Origin: Tolypocladium sp. Sup5 PDA-1
Lineage: Eukaryota > Ascomycota > Sordariomycetes > Hypocreales > Ophiocordycipitaceae
Direction: 5' to 3'
Length of the DNA stretch: 64,000 nucleotides
NCBI GenBank assembly: GCA_000750105.3
Contig: JPHH03000011.1
Span: 620,001-684,000 of the forward strand
Shown: positions 56,030 through 64,000 of the stretch, piece after piece
How positions within the stretch are numbered: the stretch's first letter is position 1
Layout of the letters: every line of letters starts with the position of its first letter
Program-made: the position numbers and the translations under genes
Notes under the pieces: generated by a model
What the model was told of the DNA's origin: nothing
Database searches by the model: none
Seen by the model: the letters and a program-made list of their open reading frames with translations, nothing else

Positions 56030-57160
56030 GGTCCCGGTCCGGGCCGCTGACGATCCCCACCCGCGCCGGCGACGCGGATCCGCTCTCCGTGCACGCCGCC
56101 GTCGTGGGCCTCGTCGCCGCCGCCAGCCGCACGCACTGCGACGTCGCCGAGCTCGACGCCCTGCCCGACGGCAAGACGGCGCCCCTACGCGCCGTGCGCC
56201 GCGAACTGGCCTACTTCAAGCTCACCGTGCAGCTGCTGCACAAGTACCTGCGGCGCGTCGAGCTCGGCACGCTGGAGCTGCCCGCGCGCGCCGCCCTCGT
56301 CGACCTCGACGTGCTCGTCGTGGTGCTCACGGCGTGCGTCATGACCGTCGCCGAGCTCGAGGGCCGGCTGGAGGAGCTGGTCAGGGAGGCGCACGCGCTG
56401 GGCGTGCCGCCCGCGGACGTGTGCCACCGGTTTGCGCGGGCGCTGGCCAAGGACGCGAACCGCATCGGCATGGTGGACTTTATCATCACCAAGCTGCTGA
56501 GCGTGCTGCAGGTGTAAGTCCTCCGCCCCTCAGTTCCTTGCCCCTGGATAGGTAGCTGACCACTGTGTATCCAGGAGCGACGAGGCCGAGGCCGTGCGCC
56601 ACCGCGCCCAGGCCCAAGAGTCCGTCATGGAAATGCTCCAGTCCGACATCGCCCTCGCCGCCCGCATGGCCACCCTCGACGACCCCTTCGCCGCCCGCGC
56701 CGCCGTCCCCGCCTCCCGCATCGCCGAGATCGACGCCCGCCCGCCCCCCGGCTACTCCGTCCCCGCGCCCACCTCCGCCGCCGAGCTGGCCGAGCTGCCC
56801 GACTACGCCGCCGCCGCCGCCAACGCCGACGGCTCCGTCACCATCCGCCCCCACAGCTGGTCCCTCTTCTCCGGCCTGCACCTCGCCGACGTCCGCGGCG
56901 CCGTCCGCCGCGTCCCCGTCCCAATCGCCCACCAGGAGATCCGCTGCGGCGCCGAGTTCTACGCCCCCGGCTTCGCCGACCAAGTGCACGACGCCCTCGG
57001 CGAGCTGGCCGAGCGGAATACCAAGAACAGGGCCACGACGCTGCTGCAGATACTCGGCCTAAGGGATCCAGGGGACGCTTCGTCCAGCCACGCGGGTTTC
57101 GTACGGCGCATCGCGGCCAAGTACGGGCCCGCGCTGCGTCTGTCGCAGTCTATTGAATAA
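55735..57160 (+). CDS. uncharacterised protein with fungal N-terminal STAND-type-like helical domain (454 aa, 2 exons)
   Basis: Exons are 55735-56513 and 56575-57160; donor GTAAGT, acceptor CCAG. Residues about 110-260 (DPLSVHAAVVGLVAAASRTH, FKLTVQLLHKYLRRV, MTVAELEGRLEELV) resemble the helical N-terminal domain found in many fungal STAND/NLR-like and cluster-associated proteins (often labelled fungal N-terminal domain), but no NACHT/NB-ARC or repeat domain follows. An alanine run (DADAAAAAAAAGS, near residues 90-100) comes from a GCC repeat. The C-terminal part has APGFADQVHDALGEL. ATG at codon 10 is an alternative start. No biochemical function assigned. Confidence 0.65.
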
Positions 57161-57557
57161 TGCAGATGGTGCATGTAATGATTTACGAGATTGGGCTTGG
57201 ATAAGGCGTCACGGCGTTTGATACCCTTCTGGGACTGGCATTCATCTTGCCGAATGTACAGCACTTCATCCCCTGTTTACAACTAAGATTGGGCCGGGTT
57301 GGGGTGGAGTTTGATTAGATACCTTGTTGCTTATAACGAGAGAGCCGACTATTCAGCTCATCCGATGGCACATCTTATAATTCAAGAGAGTGTGTGTACT
57401 GTGTCGGTGCAGCCAATAATGCACCATGTCGTGCCGCTATGTGCCCAATTTGAGTGGCATCTCAAGACGCCTACTATATACTAGGAAATAAAACATTAAT
57501 AGTCTCCAAGTAAATTTTCTCATCCTTGTATGTGCCCATTCCCCGGGCAGCCAGTCG
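57161..57557. other. intergenic region between convergent genes
   Basis: 3' flanks of the 454-aa gene (plus) and the WSC gene (minus); AT-rich with CATTAATAG-type sequence near 57490. No gene. Confidence 0.6.
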
Positions 57558-60500
57558 TCATTTCGTCGTCGTAGCATTGTTCGAGTACAAGCTCAGCCTC
57601 ACTCCGGCGCCGCAGTAGACGTTCTTATCTCCCGGGCACAGCATGTTGCACTCCGTCTTCGTCACGTTCTTGCCGGGAGTCGCGGCCTTGTTGCCCGCCA
57701 GGTTGAGCTTGTTGCCGCACCAACACTCGCGGCCGTACTCGACGCCAGCCCACTGGTAGTTGTAGCACTTTTGCAGGCAAAGGTCGATGGTCATGTTCTT
57801 GCCATCGTTGAGGACCTGCGAGTCCATCAGACGACCAGCCGAAGGCTCCGACATGCACGAGTAAAAGGTAAAGTTGGCGTTGCCGGGCCAGACGATTGGG
57901 CCGGTAGGAGTCGCAGAGGCCGACGAGGTCGTCGTCTTTGTCGAGGACACTACAGTGGTGGACGTCGTCGTCGGCTGGGTAGACGAGGTCGTCGCCGGGT
58001 CTGTGGAAGTGGAGGATGTGGAGGGCGAGGTGGAAGAGGAAGTGGTCGAGCTGGAGGGATCAGTGGATGTGGAAGTCAGGGTCGTCGACGTAGAGGTCGG
58101 GGGCGTCGTCGTAGAAGCCGGAGTCGTTGTCGTAGAGTCGGGCGTCGTCGTCGTCGGCGTAGGTGTGGTGGACGTAGAGGTTGGCAGAGTCGACGTGGAC
58201 GACGTAGAAGTTGGCGACGGCGACGGGTTACTAGTGTCCGGAGGCTGGCTGCTCGACGTGCTCGATGTCACCGTCGTACTGCTGGTTGAGCTTGGCGAAC
58301 CAGCCGGTGGCACAGTGCTCGAGCTCGTCGTCGTCGGGGCTGTTGTACTCGTTGTAGCAACCGTCGTCGTCGTTGTCGTTGTGTCACCCAGCTTATATAG
58401 CTGCAGCCTCACGCCGGCACCGCAGTACTCGGACTTATCGCCGGGGCAGGTAAAGGAGCAGTCCTTTTGGTTGTCAGCCTTGACGCTGCCCGCCTTTAGG
58501 TCGTTGCCGCAGTAGCACTCCCGTCCGTACTCGACACCAAAGTACGTGAACGCGTCGCAGAACTTGGCGCACGACTCGAGCGTCATCAAGTCGTCGGCAT
58601 ATGTTTTGCCAGTCAGGGCACGGCCGTTGGTGGCTTCAGTCCAGCATCCCTGGAACCTGTACTTGCCAACCGGGTCCTTGATGGCGGGCCCCGTTGGCGT
58701 GGGCGTGGGCGTGGGCGTGGGCGCGGCTGAGGTGCTGCTGGTAGTAGTTGTGGTCGTCGAGATAGGGACACTGGTAGTCGTCGAGATGGTGGTGCTGGTA
58801 GTCGTCGAGTCAGTAGCAGTGGTAGTCGTCGAGTTGGTGCTGGTTGATGATGTTCCCGGAGTAGAAACGATGCTCGAGGGGGTGGTAGGGGCTGTTGTGG
58901 ACGAGGAGCTCGACACCTGACCCAGCTGGTAGACGTTGAGCCTCGACGGCCCACCACAGTACTCGGTGGAGTTGTCTAATCAACGTTAGCCTAGTTCGTC
59001 GATCCGTGCATGGAGATGCGCACCATTGCAAGTCATGCTGCAATCCGTGACAGGGGCAGAGATTGAGCCGGCGCCGAACGCATTGCCGCACCAACACTAC
59101 CAGTTGTCAGCACACATGTTCAGGATGCTCGCCATGAGAATAGGGCGGCGTCTTACCTCTCCTCCGTACTCCACACCAGCATACGTGTACGCCTTGCCCT
59201 TGCAGGCATTGACGCAAGTGGCCACCGTCTTCTTGTCCGTGGCCAAGCCGTTGGGGAGCGCTCGGCCGTTCGTGGCCTCGGTATAGCACCCAATGCTACG
59301 GTAGCCCGAGACGCCCGGGTTCACGAACGGCCCGCCGACCGGAGGCTTGGTGGAATTCCCATCCCACTGAAGCGAGTCGGCGAACAAGGACATGAACGTG
59401 CCGCCGTTCTGGTCGCCCACTCCGTTGCCGCCGCAAACCTGGTTGATCGCTCCGGCACAGTAAAAGTTGCAGTTGGTGTCGTCCACCTTTTGCAGCGGAA
59501 TCGCGTTTCCGGCCCAGCACTCACGGTGATACTGCGTGCCACAGAAGACATAGTTGCCCTGCGCGCAGGCCGCGATACACTGGGCGTTTGTGAGCGTGTC
59601 GGTGGCCATGACTTGCTTCGGCAGCTGTCGGCCGGGAGTGTTGTCCTTGAAGCAGCCAGCGTAACGGTACTGGCCCTGGCCGTTGGGCAGCAGCGGTGGG
59701 GCCTGCTCGGCCACCGCGTTGCAGAAGAACTGGATAAACTGCTTGCCAAAGTTGGGGTCGTTGGTGTTCATGGTCCACTGCGCAGTCCCGTTGTACGGGT
59801 TAATGTTCCACTGAGACTTGGGCGCCGTGCAGGTGAGGACGGCGGTGCCGCTCTCGCCGGGGGCAAAGGACGAACCCTCGGCCAGGTCTACCTGGTTGGC
59901 GGCTCGGATAATGCTGTCGACGCCGAAAGGAGGCTTCGACACCGTCAGGGACAGTTTGACGCCGCCGGCCGGGGCGGCGTTGGTGACACGGAACTTGAGA
60001 GAGTTGGACGTGTTCTCCGTGACGTTACCAAATGTGAACGGAGTACCGGGTTGGTACTTGACCCAGCCCTGGCCATCAGGCGTCTGGAACTCGAGGAGGG
60101 CCACGGCGGCAGGTCCGGAAGAGGCCGCAATGGAGACGGTGCTGTTGCCGCCGTCCGTGACGAACTTGACGAACCCAGCAAAGCTGCCGCTGGTGGAGGA
60201 GTCGAACGCGACATTGACAGTCACGCCTGCGTTGGCCGCGACGGTAGCAGGAATATTCTGCAGGGTGAACTTTCCAACCACGAGATCGCCTTGGCCACTC
60301 CAGGGCTGGAAGGGACCGCTCGAGCTGTCGGCCGAGTACAAGACGGCATTGACGGTCATCTGCGCGTTGCCCCTGTTGGAAACGATCAAGCTTTCCGACA
60401 CGCCGCGGGGGTCCTGTCCGGTGACGACGCCCGCGAAAGTGATGGTGTTGGGGCTCAGGCTCAAGAGCGGGTCAGAGCTCTGTCCAGTTCCGGTGAGCCT

Positions 60501-62488
60501 GGCATGACTGCTGATGCTGTATCCAACGACCTTGTTGGTCGTATTGACCAGGATGTCGTCCGAGAGGAAGCCGACGCTCGTGGGGTTGAACTTGGCGCTT
60601 ATAGTAAACGACTGGCCCTGGGTGAGATCGAGAGGAAGCTGGGGCGCGGCTGAGATGGTGTAGTCCTTGCTGTTGTCTAGGGCCACGCCTGTGACGGTGA
60701 GGGCGATGTTGGCCGTGCAGCTCACAGGCTTGGTGGTGCTGCTATTCCTGATGTTCACGCCTCCAAAGTCGACCGGCGACGTGCAGTTCAGGGGTGAGTT
60801 GACTGGCGAGCCGAAGCCGTAGACGAAGCCCTGCGTGGTGCCGACGTACACGATGCCATCGCCAAAGACGGGGCGGGTAAACTTTGTGGTTCCCGGGATG
60901 TTGAACGAGTTGATCATGACCAGCAGACCATCCTTTGGCACGGCGTTGTAGATTTTGAGGTTGAGCCCCTGAACGTCGGTGACCCACAGGAGACCCGTGC
61001 CCTCCTGGCCGTTGAGAGAAGTGGTTGTTCCGTGGCTGACACCTAGGATATAGGCGTTGTTGGCGGGCGACTTGGCCATCGGGATAAAGGATGGAACGCC
61101 GTTGTTGCAGGCAAACTTGAAGACTTGGGTCGGGTACTGGATGACGTTGATGTAGATGTACCCTCCTTCCAGGGGATAGACACCAGCGCCGGCGTAGACC
61201 GAGTTGGGGTGCGGGTACACCTGGATCACATCGTCGTCGGTTCCACCGCGGTTTCGGTAGCCGCCGAGGTTGTCGAGGTTCAGCCAGTACGTCTTGCCGC
61301 TCTTGCCGGTGACGACACCGATTCGCTTGTAATCGCCGCAGGCGAATTGACTCGGCAGAATCTCGAGGGGGCTGGTTCCCAGGTCCTTGTCGGCGCCGTC
61401 GAGGGCCTGCTTCTCCCACGGCATGAAGAAGTCGACCAGGTTAAGGCTGCCGTCGGCGTTGATGGTCATGTGCAGCGCAGCCTCCTCCAGGGACGTCGGC
61501 GGGTTGAAGCCCTTGACCGGAACGTTGCTCAGCTGCGAGGCATAGCCGTTGCCCGTGGCGAGGAAGATGGAGCCGGCATCGTCCGAGGCAAGCCCGCCGC
61601 CGGACATCCAGATACCACCGCCCTTGATGTCGGCCGGGACGCCGTCGCCCTCGGTCGCCCACCGCTCGACGATCTTTCCAGTGGTCTTGTCCCAGCCAAT
61701 GATCCAGCCCGTGAAGTTGTACTGCACGCAGTGGGAGGCGAACCCAGCATAGATGTACTGGCCAGTGTGCAGCAGAGCGGGTCGCTGGTGGTGGATGCCG
61801 CCGCCGAACACGCGGATGGGGCTGTTGCGCGCAACGGTACCCTCGAGGTCGATGGGGAAGTTGGGGCGCTCGGACAGGTCGTTGACGTCGAGGGCATGGA
61901 TGTAGTAGCGCCCAGCAGGTCGCCCCTGAGGCCCGGGGCCGAACGCCTGGTCGACGTACGTCTTGGCCGTGAGGTAGAGGGTGTCGGTGGCCGGGTCGAT
62001 GACGCCGGTGGCAGTGACGCCGACGGTCGGGTTGATGTCGACGCAGCCGCTGAGGTCAGCCGTGAGGAAGGGGATGTGCAGGCTTCGGGAGGCGACGATC
62101 TGGCCCGTCTTCGCGTCGAGCTTGTAGACGTTGTTCTGCGTCGTGGCGAAGTAGACGAACTGCTTGGTGCCGCCGTTGGGGGTGTAAACGAGCGGCTGGG
62201 AGAAGATCTGCTCGGCGGCGCCGTTGTAGACGCCGGGCAGGGCCGTCTTGAACAACTGGCCGAACTGGTCGCTTCCCACGACGGCCGGGTCCATGTTGTG
62301 GTTGCTGTACAGGCACGGCCAGCGGTTAGCAAGGCGGACTCGTCCACGCCCGCAGTCGTGTTCCAGGGCACTCACGTCTGGTAGCCGGCCCGGGTATTGT
62401 CACCTCCCCAGGTAATGGTGTCGGTCGAGGCGAGGGCGCTGGCCAGGCCCAGGAGGCCCGACACGAGCAGGGCGCCCACGGCCTTCAT
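57558..62488 (-). CDS. secreted beta-propeller-like protein with four WSC domains (1583 aa, 4 exons)
   Basis: Exons are 62488-62376, 62304-59157, 59096-59024 and 58975-57558; total 1584 codons. The signal peptide is MKAVGALLVSGLLGLASALA. The N-terminal 500 residues read as a PQQ-like/quinoprotein beta-propeller (VYKLDAKTGQIV, TDTLYLTAKTY, GWIIGWDKTTGKIV, GKTYWLNLDN), then immunoglobulin-like ASH repeats (PVDFGGVNIRNSSTTKPVSC and similar). Cysteine-rich WSC domains lie near residues 913-1005, 1037-1125, 1208-1305 and 1476-1575, each with YGRECxCG-type motifs. Ser/Thr/Pro-rich mucin-like linkers separate the last two. WSC domains bind glycans; this is likely a cell-wall or extracellular protein. 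No C-terminal anchor is seen. Confidence 0.9.
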
Positions 62489-64000
62489 GATGGCGACGGC
62501 GACGGAGACAGTGAGAACAAACGAGTGAAGCTGTCGTCGCGGTCGATGGTCGTCCCACCGATGGCGAGGGGAGGGGAGGGGAGGTGAGACGCGGGGAGCC
62601 GATTACTCGTATATGAGGGGGCAGGCCGACGGGCACAACGTGCGGGCGTTACGACGGCCATCGTGTGGTCTTATTCCGTGGGCGTTGGCCCGAACAGCAT
62701 TGGCTTGGAGGCGTTGGCCTGGGTTGGTGGGTTGCTGGTACTATTCTGGAAGCTCGGTAGGCCCCGGCGAGGCCACTAGAGATTTGCAGGCCCGGCTTGC
62801 CAGGCTGGATCCCGGGATAGTCGGATGGATCATGGAGGCGACCAGGATCCGGGCTCTCGCGTAGACCGATCGAGGTGCCCAGGTGGGCTGTTGCCTGTCG
62901 AGCCGCTGACTGTTTTGGCTTTGGCGGTCGCCTCTAGAGGCTCTAGCGCCCTCGGCCCCTGAAACGTCTGAACTGTCGTGTACATAGGTGCTCGTAGAGC
63001 GCTGTGCCTGCGTCGAGGCGCTGGGGGCCCGCGACGCTGGCGCACACGTGCAGATGGTGTTCGCGAATTAACGGCTGGTGGAGTCGCGCCGGACCTTCCC
63101 CCTGCCACGCGCTGCGAGATCAGCTAGTGCAGGCTTGGCAGGCTAACGGTTTTGCTGGCAGGGGCCATTTGATGGCCCGAACTTGGAAGAGATTTGGCGC
63201 CAGAAGCGACCTATTTCCAGCGGGTTGGCGCCCAGCGGTCGGGTCGGGTGCATTTGCCCATCCGTGCTGCGGTGGGCTGAGCGCTGGGGTGCTGATTTGA
63301 TTCTGCAGAGCAGCAGGGTCCGCACGGAAGGGCTCCGCAGCTCTGATCATGACAACGGACGGACGGTGCGAGGTTCTCATGGGGGTCCCGGAGTGTCTTC
63401 AACTGGAACCGCAACCTTGACGATTCAGCGCCCAGGGTTGGACCTCATCCAGCGGCCAGATGTCGATGCCAGGAGGACTAGAAAATTCTGCTGCTGCCAC
63501 GACACCGCCTCTACGGACTACCTTTCCCTCTACGAGCACTCCGTACGAGTAGGGCCCTCGCCGAGGGCCCCCCGATCTCGTATTCCAGACCCGCCGGACG
63601 CTGCTTGCCGGCAGGCGGCTGCCCGAGACATCGTCCAACAGCACCCGCGCCACTCACCGGGCAGCCAGCGCGCCCCCGACGCCACTGATGACGGTAGCAA
63701 CCCGACGGGAGGAGGACCCAGCTTATTAGGACCAAATGGCTTGCGCCTCAAGCCAAATCAAACGTCCCGCCAAATAATAAAGCGACGCCAACTCAAGCGA
63801 CGGCGTGCTGTGTTGTTTGCCAGTGGCTCGCTTTTCTCTTCCCGCGCATCCATCCATCCGACCACGCCGTCCCGATCCCGAACTTCGCCAACGCCGGTCC
63901 CCGGGCTGGCGCACCTCGCTTCCATCTCGAACAATCAGCCACGCCCACGTGGGAAACTATTGCTCTAGGCCATTGCAGCTGAGCGCCAATAGTCCCCCCT
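62489..64000. other. intergenic region to window end
   Basis: 5' flank of the WSC gene. A GGGGAGGGGAGGGGAGG-type run lies near 62568-62582. The core GGCTTG(C/G)CAGGCT occurs at about 62796 and 63131 (and at about 45156). A long open plus frame at 63183-63968 lacks any domain, is Arg/Pro/Ser-rich, and looks like a GC-driven artefact. Confidence 0.55.

Noticed and set aside
57874..58515. Val/Glu-rich 213-codon plus-strand frame that looks like an exotic repetitive protein
   Set aside because: It is the complement of the Ser/Thr/Pro linker codons of the WSC protein.
61125..62384. 419-codon plus-strand frame opposite the WSC/propeller gene
   Set aside because: Shadow frame of a GC-biased gene; Val/Arg/Gly-rich with no domain.
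63183..63968. 261-codon plus-strand frame near the window end
   Set aside because: No domain, Arg/Pro/Ser-rich, no promoter or splice support; it may be chance in GC-rich DNA.

Overview
The window is nuclear DNA of a filamentous ascomycete (Pezizomycotina), most likely a GC-rich Sordariomycete such as a member of the Hypocreales. The evidence is short 48-82 nt GT..AG introns with CTAAC/CTGAC-type branch sites, C/G-ending codons, fungus-only gene families (LaeA-like methyltransferase, WSC proteins, SidL-type acyltransferase, Zn2Cys6 and C2H2 regulators), and the scattered nonamer TACGGAGTA / TACTCCGTA. The species cannot be named from the sequence alone. Exon coordinates below were derived by hand from splice signals and reading-frame continuity; no transcript or database search was available.

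Region by region. 1-11.7 kb looks accessory. It holds a phosphotransferase with an N-terminal AN1 zinc finger that is broken by an in-frame stop, a two-finger C2H2 regulator, a LaeA-like SAM methyltransferase, a FAD monooxygenase, a RecQ-helicase 5' fragment in a palindrome-rich stretch, and a zinc-binding dehydrogenase/enoyl-reductase-like gene. Regulator, methyltransferase, monooxygenase and reductase together resemble a small tailoring-type metabolic cluster, but no PKS, NRPS or terpene synthase is in view. 12.6-20.2 kb carries an uncharacterised 192-aa protein, a secreted PLC-like phosphodiesterase, a metallo-beta-lactamase-fold protein, and a Golgi-type GT34-like glycosyltransferase. 20.2-23 kb is a degenerate zone with short repeats and two back-to-back gene relics (a carboxylesterase and a regulator-like protein).

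23.2-52 kb is mostly conserved core: CLN3/battenin, cytochrome c heme lyase, an unknown protein with an in-frame stop or small intron, a DUF647/RUS protein, mevalonate diphosphate decarboxylase, an uncharacterised fungal protein, the mitochondrial calcium uniporter, a SidL-type siderophore acyltransferase, an SDR, FGAM synthase (purine synthesis), a Zn2Cys6 factor, a GH47 mannosidase, and a 14-exon homocitrate synthase (lysine synthesis). 52-55.7 kb is almost gene-free. 55.7-62.5 kb holds a 454-aa protein of unknown function and a 1583-aa secreted protein combining a beta-propeller-like N-terminus with four WSC domains. The last 1.5 kb shows no gene.

The most notable observations are an 8-nt micro-exon in homocitrate synthase, two stop-free introns whose length is a multiple of three (one lies inside the zinc cluster of a transcription factor), a poly-C-expanded SDR intron, and several gene relics whose nonsense changes fit CpA-to-TpA (RIP-like) transitions. 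I did not find convincing evidence of an entirely new defence or mobile system.
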